From assembly GCA_938002965.1 (NCBI GenBank), contig CALKZY010000040.1, forward strand, positions 1 to 41,644: a DNA stretch of 41,644 bases, given 5' to 3'. The DNA comes from an uncultured Acidimicrobiales bacterium (lineage in GTDB: Bacteria > Actinomycetota > Acidimicrobiia > Acidimicrobiales > SZUA-35). Positions 1 through 7,033 of the stretch are shown here, piece by piece. Every line of letters begins with the position of its first letter. Positions within the stretch are counted from its first letter, which is position 1. The notes under the pieces were generated by a model. The model did no database searches. It saw only the letters and a program-made list of their open reading frames with translations, and had not been told where the DNA came from. The position numbers and the translations under genes are program-made.

Positions 1-85
1 GCAGCCTCAGCCTGTGCTATCCCCTCGACCGTGACCGCTGTGATAATCGCTCGCCGTTTCGACACCCACCAACATCACCACCAAG

Positions 86-120
86 CGTTTCCAATGACGC
101 GACACACCCCGTTTCCAATG
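86..120. repeat. Direct repeat CGTTTCCAATG x2
   Basis: The 11-mer CGTTTCCAATG occurs at 86-96 and again at 110-120, so the copies start 24 bp apart, slightly over two helical turns. This could be a pair of regulator sites or a chance duplication. There is no other evidence for function. Confidence 0.4.
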
Positions 121-152
121 TCCTGAACCCACACACTACCCGGCCCACGTTT

Positions 153-224
153 GACGCCGTAAGCGTCACTCGAGTTTCGACCCGAGGTCGAAACGTCGGG
201 GGCAACTCCCCTTTGGGGAGTTGC
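153..224 (+). terminator. Three tandem hairpins, last one terminator-like
   Basis: Three perfect inverted repeats follow one another. GACGC/GCGTC (153-157, 163-167) has a 5-nt loop. GTTTCGACC/GGTCGAAAC (174-182, 186-194) has a 3-nt loop. GCAACTCCCC/GGGGAGTTGC (202-211, 215-224) has a 10-bp stem, a TTT loop and is followed by TTGCAGTTTT. The last fits a + strand intrinsic terminator for a gene upstream of the window. The two preceding hairpins are unusual and could form a longer structured RNA 3' end. Confidence 0.5.
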
Positions 225-298
225 TTGCAGTTTTGGCGAAGGTCAAACTGTTGCTGGCTCGTTCGAAGCAGCGAAGACAACCACCATGATGCGGCTAC

Positions 299-304
299 TA
301 GGCT
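299..304 (+). promoter_or_regulatory. Candidate -10 box of the YvlD-like gene
   Basis: TAGGCT matches the TANNNT -10 form seen elsewhere in the window. It lies 39 nt before the start codon, leaving a leader that contains the GGAGGT ribosome binding site at 330-335. No clear -35 box is visible. Confidence 0.3.
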
Positions 305-343
305 GGGATCATCGATATCTGAGGGATACGGAGGTCGGCGCCC

Positions 344-694
344 ATGAACCTTCTCTTACGCTTCTTACTCAATGCGGTTGGTCTATGGCTTGCTGCCCGT
401 TTTGTGGACGGCATCACACTGAGCGATGAGATCACATCGATCCTGTTCGTCGCTCTCATCTTCGGATTGGTCAACGCCATCGTTCGACCAATCGCGTTGG
501 TTCTGTCTCTCCCGGCCTTGTTCTTGTCGCTGGGACTTTTCATTCTGGTGATCAATGCCGCCATGCTCGGAGTGACCGCCTGGCTGACGGATGCGCTGAC
601 GGTGGACGGCTTCGTCCCGGCCGTACTCGGAGCGGTCGTGGTCAGCGTCATTAGCTGGGTTGGATCCAATCTGCTGACCGACGACGACAAGTAG
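344..694 (+). CDS. Phage holin family 4 / YvlD-like small membrane protein
   Basis: This 116-residue protein is almost entirely hydrophobic, with about four membrane segments (roughly residues 5-20, 30-50, 55-80 and 88-110) and an acidic C-terminal tail ending in DDDK. The pattern, with LVNAIVRPI after the second segment, matches the PF04020 family ("phage holin family 4, superfamily IV"; Bacillus YvlD). Despite the family name these are chromosomal membrane proteins of poorly known role, and no lysin or phage gene is nearby. The ATG is preceded by a strong GGAGGT ribosome binding site with 8 nt spacing, one of the few canonical sites in this window. It appears to be a single-gene transcription unit. 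Confidence 0.85.
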   Translation: MNLLLRFLLNAVGLWLAARFVDGITLSDEITSILFVALIFGLVNAIVRPIALVLSLPALFLSLGLFILVINAAMLGVTAWLTDALTVDGFVPAVLGAVVVSVISWVGSNLLTDDDK

Positions 695-780
695 TCATCC
701 AATCCGGCTGACCTAGCGCTTGTAGGCTGCCCAGCTTCACCTCTTGACCCTCGGCCGTGCGACCTGGCACGATAGGCGCC

Positions 781-2043
781 ATGTCAACAACCTCTGCCAG
801 CCGGGCTGCGGCAGCCCCTTGGCTGGCTGACGACTTCTGGGCTGGGAGCCGAGCCTCCCTGGCCGCAAGTACCGGCCTGAATCCGGCGTGCTACACCAGT
901 GGCGCCTTCTTCGAAGATGAACAGCAACAGCTGTTCGAGCGGGCCTGGGTCTGTGTTGGCATAGCGGCCGATGTGGCTCGACCGGGACGGATGATCGTCC
1001 GGCAGATGGGATCCAAGTCGATCGTCATCACGAGGGACAATGACGATCAGTTACAGGGTTTCCTCAATACCTGTAGGCACCGGGGAACCGAACTGGCCGA
1101 CAAGGATTGCGAGATTCAAGGGACGATTCGCTGCCCCTATCACCGGTGGGGATACAACCTTCAGGGTTGGCTCATCGCCTCCCCCCAGTTCGAAGCTGTG
1201 CCTCGCGACAACTTCGACAAAGCCGACTACGGCTTGCTTCCGGTTCGAGTTGAGAGATGGGGGGTCCTGCTATTCGCCTGCCTCGACCCCGAAACTCCAC
1301 CGTTGCTCGAATGGCTTGGGGATCTTCCCGAGCGCATGGCCGGCTACAACCTTGAAACATGGTGCAAGCGGGAAGAGCAGACACTTGAGATCAACGCCAA
1401 CTGGAAGTTGATTACCGAGAACTTCCAGGAGTACTACCACCTGAAGTGGGTTCATCCCGAGCTGTCCAAGGTTTCCAAGGTCACCGATCACTATCGATAC
1501 CAGGGAGCGGGGATGTACTGCGGGCAGACCACGACCCCGGTGTCAGGCGATGAGCGAGATGACTGGCTTCGCCTGCCCCCAATGCCAGCCCTCGACGAGT
1601 CCGATGTGTGCAGCGGGCGGTTCGCCGCCATTTTCCCCAACGTCTTGTTGTCGGTCCTACCCAACCACGTTTTTGTGATGCGGCTGGACCCGACCGCCCC
1701 CGGCCTGACCACGGAGACCTGCACGTTCCTGCTGCCGCCGGAAAGCATCGACGTTGACGAGGCCGCCTTTGCCCCAACCCGCAAATTCTGGCTGGAAGTG
1801 AACGCCGAAGACATCGACATCGTTGAGCGAGGCCAGCGCGGCCTGACGGCAGGTGCCGGTCCAGCCGGGCCACTTTCACCTCGCTTCGAGGAACCGCTGC
1901 ACCGGTTCCACAACATGGCCGCCGACCTGCTCACTGTCGAGTCGACCGCCAACCTGGAGATCCCGGCCGGTGATCGACCCGGTGACGACGACCGGCTCGG
2001 TACACCACCCAATCCGACTCCACCAACCATCGACCGGCCGTAG
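781..2043 (+). CDS. Rieske ring-hydroxylating oxygenase alpha subunit
   Basis: This 420-residue protein has the length and layout of a Rieske non-heme iron oxygenase alpha subunit. The N-terminal [2Fe-2S] domain carries CRH at about 98-100 and CPYH at 118-121. The catalytic domain has ENFQEYYHLKWVH at about 213-225, giving the two iron-binding histidines (about 220 and 225); an EDIDIVERGQ segment near 345 probably supplies the carboxylate ligand. Such enzymes hydroxylate or demethylate aromatic or quaternary-ammonium substrates using electrons from a separate reductase, which is not encoded nearby. The substrate cannot be told from sequence. I chose ATG 781 over an upstream in-frame GTG at 757, because a CACGAT -10-like box lies 7 nt before 781. 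A thioesterase follows after 32 bp. Confidence 0.85.
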   Translation: MSTTSASRAAAAPWLADDFWAGSRASLAASTGLNPACYTSGAFFEDEQQQLFERAWVCVGIAADVARPGRMIVRQMGSKSIVITRDNDDQLQGFLNTCRHRGTELADKDCEIQGTIRCPYHRWGYNLQGWLIASPQFEAVPRDNFDKADYGLLPVRVERWGVLLFACLDPETPPLLEWLGDLPERMAGYNLETWCKREEQTLEINANWKLITENFQEYYHLKWVHPELSKVSKVTDHYRYQGAGMYCGQTTTPVSGDERDDWLRLPPMPALDESDVCSGRFAAIFPNVLLSVLPNHVFVMRLDPTAPGLTTETCTFLLPPESIDVDEAAFAPTRKFWLEVNAEDIDIVERGQRGLTAGAGPAGPLSPRFEEPLHRFHNMAADLLTVESTANLEIPAGDRPGDDDRLGTPPNPTPPTIDRP

Positions 2044-2062
2044 GCCGCTGACTCATCAGAGA

Positions 2063-2068
2063 TAGGAT
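2063..2068 (+). promoter_or_regulatory. Leaderless-type -10 box of the thioesterase
   Basis: TAGGAT fits TANNNT and ends 7 nt before the ATG at 2076, so transcription would begin at or next to the start codon. It suggests the thioesterase has its own promoter as well as possible read-through from the oxygenase gene. Confidence 0.4.
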
Positions 2069-2075
2069 CGCTGCC

Positions 2076-2513
2076 ATGTCCAGGGCTGAGCTTCCCGCCA
2101 TCGTCGGGGTGAATCCGGAGACGGTCAACGCCTTTGTTTTAGAGCAGTGGCCCGACAGACCGACCCGATCTCGCTGCACCGAAGTGTCAGGACGTCACGC
2201 CTTGGCTGTCGTTGACGTCCACGACATTGAGATACGGCCCGGTGGTTTCATTTCTGGTCCCACCCAATTCGCTGCCGCCGACCTAGCTCTCTGGTATGCC
2301 TGCTTCGGGGCGATCGGCTTGGAAGCTATGGCCTTAACCAGCGAACTGTCCATCCGGTTTGTCCGGCCGGCCACCGGCCGAGTTCTCCAAGCCAGAGCAG
2401 ACCTGAACAGCGTCGGGTCCAGGACGATCGTCGGCTCGGTGCATATCTGGACCGAGAATCCGGATCGGCCCACCGCCATTGCTCAAGGGACGTACGTCGC
2501 CCCCAGGAGCTAG
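2076..2513 (+). CDS. PaaI-family hotdog thioesterase
   Basis: The 145-residue sequence has the hotdog-fold pattern of PaaI-type acyl-CoA thioesterases: the central GGFISGPTQFAAADLALW segment (about residues 56-73) followed by ALTSELSIRFVRPATG (about 87-102), then strands ending in VHIWTE and AIAQGTYV. Family members hydrolyse acyl- or aryl-CoA thioesters in the cytoplasm. The gene lies 32 bp after the Rieske oxygenase on the same strand, so the two may act in one degradation pathway, though the substrate is unknown. The start is fixed by a TAGGAT box 7 nt upstream. It converges on the next gene with only 21 bp between their ends. Confidence 0.8.
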   Translation: MSRAELPAIVGVNPETVNAFVLEQWPDRPTRSRCTEVSGRHALAVVDVHDIEIRPGGFISGPTQFAAADLALWYACFGAIGLEAMALTSELSIRFVRPATGRVLQARADLNSVGSRTIVGSVHIWTENPDRPTAIAQGTYVAPRS

Positions 2514-2534
2514 AGGTCTGACCCGCGTCAAAAC

Positions 2535-3536
2535 CTAGTAGCGGCCAGCGAATCGGAGCTGATCGTTGCGTATCTCGCGATACACCTCCGTCACGTTTTC
2601 CTGATAGAGGTTCCATGGGTATTCGGTCGGACGATCGTCGATGCGGTCGAATACTTCGGTCAGCAGCGTTGCTGTTTCCGGGCTGTCGGCACTTAGAGCC
2701 AGTGCGTAGGCATTGAGGACTGGGAGTTCTTCGGTTCTGGCAGTCGACCCGGTTGCTCTCAGGAAAGACGACAGCGCCGGAATCAGATCAACAACGACTT
2801 CATCGTTGTTGAGATATTGCGCCAGGGCAGCGCCCCCGCCTTGGGCCAGCCCACACTCAATGTGAGCGATCGGCAGGGCGGCTCTGGCCGGCGCGTCCGG
2901 TGGAGCCTGGTCTTCAACCCAGCGGGCGAAATCCATGCTGGCCTCCAGCGAGCCTCCCCACTTGTCGGTCAGGCACTCCAGGTACTCGCGGCATGCGTCG
3001 GGCCGGAACGGCACACGGGAATGAGCATTATCGAAACGTTGGCGGAGTTCTTCCAGGTCGACGGCCAAGCCCCGACCGGTCTGGAGCAGGAACACCCACG
3101 GATCGGGGTACGTCACGTTTGAACCGATGATGGCGAACAGTTGGTTCTCGGCGTCCTGCAGGGCCTTTTCAAACACGGCGATGGTGCCGTCTACATCGGA
3201 GCGTGGAGGTGGGTCCGGTGATGCGGCCATGGCCTGCTCGAACCGTCTTCTCCGCGAGTAGGCGTCACGAACGTTGGCCGCTGCCAGCAAAGTGCGAGCG
3301 CGAGGTGAGTTGCTGTAATCGACCCATCGTTCGAAGGTGATGGTCTCAACCCCGACGGTTTCACTAACCACGGTCGAGGCGAACATCCACGCCACCGGCG
3401 ATGTATCGAGATACTTCTCAAGCGAGCGCCAGTCACCCTCAACAAGACTCCGGTACGCCCTGCGCATCCGCTCGTTACCCATGAAGGGATCAAAATGATC
3501 GAGGCGGCGCCCTGAGTTGGGTCCAGGCTGGCTCAC
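2535..3536 (-). CDS. Hypothetical protein (possibly DUF4034-like)
   Basis: I do not recognise this 333-residue protein with confidence. It has no signal peptide and no membrane segment, is rich in Ala, Arg, Asp and Glu, and looks mostly helical. Two parts (about residues 24-95, with GDWRSLEKYL and a Trp-Val-Asp segment, and about 220-255) vaguely resemble TPR-like DUF4034 proteins of actinobacteria. That is an impression and needs a profile search. The start is a GTG at 3536 with a weak AAAGGG upstream; an in-frame ATG 18 codons further in is an alternative. The gene is divergent from the ABC exporter, with an inverted repeat in the shared upstream region. Confidence 0.6.
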   Translation of the reverse strand: MSQPGPNSGRRLDHFDPFMGNERMRRAYRSLVEGDWRSLEKYLDTSPVAWMFASTVVSETVGVETITFERWVDYSNSPRARTLLAAANVRDAYSRRRRFEQAMAASPDPPPRSDVDGTIAVFEKALQDAENQLFAIIGSNVTYPDPWVFLLQTGRGLAVDLEELRQRFDNAHSRVPFRPDACREYLECLTDKWGGSLEASMDFARWVEDQAPPDAPARAALPIAHIECGLAQGGGAALAQYLNNDEVVVDLIPALSSFLRATGSTARTEELPVLNAYALALSADSPETATLLTEVFDRIDDRPTEYPWNLYQENVTEVYREIRNDQLRFAGRY

Positions 3537-3553
3537 GTTTGGAACGGCCCTTT

Positions 3554-3578
3554 CATGACAGATCTACTTGGTGTCATG
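3554..3578. promoter_or_regulatory. Inverted repeat CATGACA-N11-TGTCATG
   Basis: A perfect 7-bp inverted repeat (3554-3560 and 3572-3578) lies between the divergent hypothetical gene and the ABC exporter, 18 bp from the start of the former. Its symmetry and position fit a dimeric repressor operator. The regulator is unknown. Confidence 0.4.
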
Positions 3579-3685
3579 GCCGACCGCCCGAACACGCCAC
3601 ACCACCGTCACCACAGCTTATAGCCGGCTCACCGCGTATGGCGGCTTCAGCGGCCGGCGGATGTCCACTGGCCCGTGCTCGGTCC

Positions 3686-3691
3686 TAGTCT
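3686..3691 (+). promoter_or_regulatory. Leaderless-type -10 box of the ABC exporter
   Basis: TAGTCT is followed by GGAAGTG and then ATG at 3699. The 7-nt spacing would place transcription start at that ATG. This decides among several clustered ATG codons and an upstream GTG (3675). Confidence 0.4.
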
Positions 3692-3698
3692 GGAAGTG

Positions 3699-5609
3699 AT
3701 GATGGCAATGCACATGCTCTGGCCCCGCGACCCGGACTCGGTTAAGGGAGCCAAGATTGAACGGGAGTCCGCCCGCCGCGTGTGGCGGTTCGCCAGCCCG
3801 TACCGCAAACAGATCGCCGGGTTCCTGCTGGCGGTAATTTTGGGTTCAGTGTTCGGGCTGGTTCCCGCCATCTTGTTCGGGTCGATCATTGACCGGGCCA
3901 TTCCCAATGAGGACCGTGGACTTCTAGCGATTTACGCCGTCACCATCGTGTTGGCTGCGCTGTTCCAAGGCATCGTCGGGTTGGGGGAGCGGTACTGGTC
4001 ATCTCGAATCGGCGAAGGGGTCATCTACGACCTGCGGGTTGCCCTGTTCGGGCACGTGCAACGGCTTCCAATGGCGTTCTTCACCCGTACCCAAACCGGC
4101 ACCCTGACCAATCGACTCAACAACGACGTCATCGGTGCCCAACGGGCGCTGACCACCACGTTGGGGACGGTGGTGTCGAATGTCATTACCCTCGTCACCA
4201 CCTTGATTGCCATGGTGGTCCTTGAGTGGCGGCTCACCCTTCTGGCTCTCATTCTTACACCGTTCTTCGTACTGCCGTACCGACGGATCGGGCGCATTCA
4301 GCAATCCATCACCCGGGAGGGAATGGATCTGAACGCCTCCATGAACTCCACGATGACCGAACGGTTCAATGTCGCCGGTGCACTGTTGGTAAAACTGTTC
4401 GGGCGAGGTGGTGACGAGTTGGAGCTGTTCGCCGACCGGGCGTCGCAGGTTCGAGACATCGGCATCCGTTCGGCCATCTTCACCCGAGGCTTCATGACCG
4501 TTCTGACCTTGCTCGGAGCGATTGGTACGGCCTTGGTCTACGGCCTTGGTGGCCTGTTCGCCATCAATGGCACCTTCAGGGTCGGTCAACTAGCCGCCAT
4601 GGGACTCTTGGTCGGCCGCATCTACATGCCGCTCACCGGTCTCACCAACGCCCGAATCGACGTACTTACGGCGCTGGTGTCGTTCGATCGGGTGTTTGAG
4701 GTTCTTGATGCCGAGAGCCCGCTGAGCGACGCTCCCGATGCCGAACCCCTGACCGAAGTGACCGGTCACATCGAGTTCGACAACGTCTCGTTCCGCTACC
4801 CCCGCTCCGATGAGTTGATCGTCCCTGGACTGGAGACCCCATCGTCGTCCGGTGCTGACGCTGCGGCCCACGAAGCCCAAGGCGCCGACACTATCTTGCA
4901 CAATCTCAGCCTGACCATCGAGCCAGGCCAATTGGTGGCCGTCGTCGGCCCGTCAGGGGCAGGCAAGACTACGTTGACGTCGCTTATACCGCGCCTGTAC
5001 GACGTCACCGAAGGAACGGTGTCAGTCGCCGGTCGAGACGTGCGAACTGTTACGCAGGAGTCGCTGCGCGAAGCCATTGGCGTGGTGGTGCAGGATCCGC
5101 ACCTGTTCCACGAATCGATCGGTGACAATCTGCGCTACGCAAAGCCGTCAGCCACCGACGCCGAGTTGATCGAGGTATGTAAGGCGGCCCAAGTGTGGGA
5201 TGTCATCGATGCCTTGCCCTCCGGGTTCGACACGGTGGTCGGCGAGCGTGGCTATCGAATGTCCGGCGGGGAGAAGCAGCGGCTATCCATCGCCCGAATG
5301 CTGTTGAAAGACCCGGCGGTGGTCATTCTGGATGAGGCCACCAGCCACTTGGACTCCGAGAACGAAGCTCTGGTTCAAGAGGCCCTGTCGAAAGCGCTGG
5401 CCGGCCGAACCTCGGTGGTAATCGCCCACCGGTTGTCAACCATCACTCAGGCGGACCAGATCCTCGTTCTCGATGAGGGGCGACTGGTGGAGTCCGGGGT
5501 CCATGAGCAGCTGCTGGCCGACGAGGGTCTCTACGCCGAGCTCTATCATTTGCTTGTCCGCGATCAAGGCGACAAGCCTTCAGAAACCGAGGTGGCGCCC
5601 AATGTCTAG
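3699..5609 (+). CDS. ABC exporter, fused membrane and ATPase domains
   Basis: This 636-residue half-transporter has an N-terminal exporter-type membrane domain with about six helices (residues 37-330) and a C-terminal ATPase. The ATPase carries Walker A GPSGAGKTT (417-425), Q-loop VVQDPHLF (Q465), signature MSGGEKQ (521-527), Walker B VVILDE (541-546) and switch His577 in AHRLS. All catalytic residues are present, so it should be active as a homodimer or heterodimer. A polar 25-residue insert (about 375-398) sits just before the first ATPase strand. MsbA/LmrA-like proteins of this type export lipids, drugs or peptides; the cargo cannot be inferred. Its stop overlaps the amidase start (ATGTCTAG), so the two are probably co-translated. 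Confidence 0.9.
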   Translation: MMAMHMLWPRDPDSVKGAKIERESARRVWRFASPYRKQIAGFLLAVILGSVFGLVPAILFGSIIDRAIPNEDRGLLAIYAVTIVLAALFQGIVGLGERYWSSRIGEGVIYDLRVALFGHVQRLPMAFFTRTQTGTLTNRLNNDVIGAQRALTTTLGTVVSNVITLVTTLIAMVVLEWRLTLLALILTPFFVLPYRRIGRIQQSITREGMDLNASMNSTMTERFNVAGALLVKLFGRGGDELELFADRASQVRDIGIRSAIFTRGFMTVLTLLGAIGTALVYGLGGLFAINGTFRVGQLAAMGLLVGRIYMPLTGLTNARIDVLTALVSFDRVFEVLDAESPLSDAPDAEPLTEVTGHIEFDNVSFRYPRSDELIVPGLETPSSSGADAAAHEAQGADTILHNLSLTIEPGQLVAVVGPSGAGKTTLTSLIPRLYDVTEGTVSVAGRDVRTVTQESLREAIGVVVQDPHLFHESIGDNLRYAKPSATDAELIEVCKAAQVWDVIDALPSGFDTVVGERGYRMSGGEKQRLSIARMLLKDPAVVILDEATSHLDSENEALVQEALSKALAGRTSVVIAHRLSTITQADQILVLDEGRLVESGVHEQLLADEGLYAELYHLLVRDQGDKPSETEVAPNV

Positions 5610-6993
5610 CAATCAGATAGCCGGCGATGTTGTTGATCTCCCGGCTACCCGGCAGCGAGCCATGCTTGCCGCTCGGGAGATCTCAGCTCGGGAGTTGCTG
5701 GCCGCTCACATGGCTCGAATCGACGAGCGCAATCCGGTCCACAATGCTGTGGTGGGTTACAACCCCGAGGTGGCCGAGCCGAAGGCGGCGGCCATTGACG
5801 ATGCGGTTGTCGCCGGTGAAGAGGTCGGACCGTTGGCCGGTCTGGTTACGGGCTACAAAGACCTGGTCGAAACCAAAGAGTTTGTGACGACGTTTGGCAT
5901 TGGCTCGTTAGCTGACAACCGGCCGACGTCTGATGCCCTCATCGTTCAGCGCATCGAGGCCGCTGGCGCATTGTCGGTTGGCAAGACCAACACGCCTCAA
6001 CTGGGCGCCGGGTCGAACACGTTCAACCCGGTATACGGCAAGACACTTAACGCCTACGACACCAGCCGTACCGCCGGTGGATCGTCGGGAGGAGCAGCGG
6101 TGGCGCTGGCCACCGGCATGGTGGCTGTGGCTGACGGGAGCGATTACGGCGGCTCGGTTCGCAATCCATCTGCGTGGGGCAACGTCGTTGGGTTCCGTCC
6201 GTCCGCTGGGGTGGTGCCGGTTGGCGGCTCTGGCAACGCCTGGAATCCAATGCCGGTGTACGGCCCTATGGCCCGAAACATGGACGATCTCCTGTTGTTG
6301 TTGTCGGTGATGGCCCAACCGCATGCTGCCGACCCGCTAGGCCGTGGGCTCGACGTAGCAAGCCTTGACACGCTGTCGACTCCAGATCGCCCTTTGCGGG
6401 TTGCATGGTCGGCCAACCTTGGTGGACTTCCGGTTGAGCCGGAAATCACCGATGTGCTCGAACAGTTCCGTGGTCGAGTTGAGAACCTTGGCTGGCAGAT
6501 CACCGAAGATGAGCCGGACTTCTCCGGGACCGACGAGGTCTTCCACACCGTTCGGGCATTCAACTATTTGTCGCGGGCCGATGCTTTCGCCCCGTTCGTT
6601 GATGAGCTGAAGGACACCATCAAAGGCGAGATCGCCCTGGGTAACTCGCTGTCGGTCAACCAGGTGGCCAAGGCATGGAGTCAGCTGAAGCTGCTGTGGG
6701 ATCGGGCCAACGCCTTCTTCGGTGACTACGACCTGATGATCGCTCCGGTTACCCAGGTCATGCCGTTCTCGGCCGACATCGAGTACCCGACAGAGGTGGC
6801 AGGCCAAACGATGTCGGTCTACACCGAGTGGATGTACTCGTGTTGTCGTATCACCTCGTTCGGTGTCCCTGCGATGTCGCTACCGGCCGGGTTTGGCCCT
6901 TCGGGCCTGCCGGTCGGCGCCCAGGTCATTGGTCGCCCGCACGGTGATCTTGATTTGCTGGCCGCCGCCCGGGCCTTGGAGCAGGCCGCCTGA
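5602..6993 (+). CDS. Amidase signature family hydrolase
   Basis: The 463-residue protein is a full-length amidase signature enzyme. The Ser-cisSer-Lys triad is visible: Lys86 in GYKD, the cis-Ser at 161 in GGSSGG, and the nucleophile Ser185 in DYGGSVR. The glycine-rich region (159-187) and the SYGVPAMSLP-like segment near 415 (read here as SFGVPAMSLPAGF) are family hallmarks. These enzymes hydrolyse carboxamides; the substrate is unknown, and no gatB/gatC partner is nearby, so it is not argued to be GatA. I chose ATG 5602 because it overlaps the ABC stop by 8 bp (ATGTCTAG) and gives a normal N terminus; the longer open frame runs inside the ABC gene. It ends in a short convergent gap with a small hairpin. 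Confidence 0.88.
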   Translation: MSSNQIAGDVVDLPATRQRAMLAAREISARELLAAHMARIDERNPVHNAVVGYNPEVAEPKAAAIDDAVVAGEEVGPLAGLVTGYKDLVETKEFVTTFGIGSLADNRPTSDALIVQRIEAAGALSVGKTNTPQLGAGSNTFNPVYGKTLNAYDTSRTAGGSSGGAAVALATGMVAVADGSDYGGSVRNPSAWGNVVGFRPSAGVVPVGGSGNAWNPMPVYGPMARNMDDLLLLLSVMAQPHAADPLGRGLDVASLDTLSTPDRPLRVAWSANLGGLPVEPEITDVLEQFRGRVENLGWQITEDEPDFSGTDEVFHTVRAFNYLSRADAFAPFVDELKDTIKGEIALGNSLSVNQVAKAWSQLKLLWDRANAFFGDYDLMIAPVTQVMPFSADIEYPTEVAGQTMSVYTEWMYSCCRITSFGVPAMSLPAGFGPSGLPVGAQVIGRPHGDLDLLAAARALEQAA

Positions 6994-6999
6994 GTCGTT

Positions 7000-7018
7000 G
7001 ACGCTACTTGCAGGCGTC
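7000..7018. terminator. Hairpin between convergent amidase and MttB genes
   Basis: GACGC (7000-7004) and GCGTC (7014-7018) form a 5-bp stem with a 9-nt loop in the 40-bp gap between the two convergent genes. It could terminate both, but there is no T-tract and the stem is short. Confidence 0.35.
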
Positions 7019-7033
7019 GATAGCTCTCGCTGC

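Larger units (their letters stand above)
1..343. other. Gene-poor leading segment with hairpins
   Basis: I see no convincing coding region here. The open frames on both strands lack a plausible start and do not resemble a family I recognise. An upstream gene may end just outside the window. The stretch holds an 11-bp direct repeat (86-96 and 110-120), three successive inverted repeats (153-224) and, at its end, the promoter and ribosome binding site of the first gene. Confidence 0.5.

Noticed and set aside
17..280. Minus-strand open frame of 87 codons at the window start
   Set aside because: It runs through the hairpin region, has no recognisable domain, no ribosome binding site or -10 box at its start, and an unusual amino-acid composition.
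344..694. Holin-family name as evidence for a prophage
   Set aside because: The PF04020 family is largely chromosomal, and no integrase, lysin, capsid or other phage gene is nearby.
1491..2030. Long minus-strand frames opposite the Rieske oxygenase
   Set aside because: They mirror the third-position GC bias of the sense gene, lack domains and have no start signals. The same holds for most long antisense frames across the window.
5602..6993. GatA subunit of the tRNA amidotransferase
   Set aside because: There is no gatB or gatC next to it, and it overlaps an ABC exporter gene, so a general amidase is the safer call.
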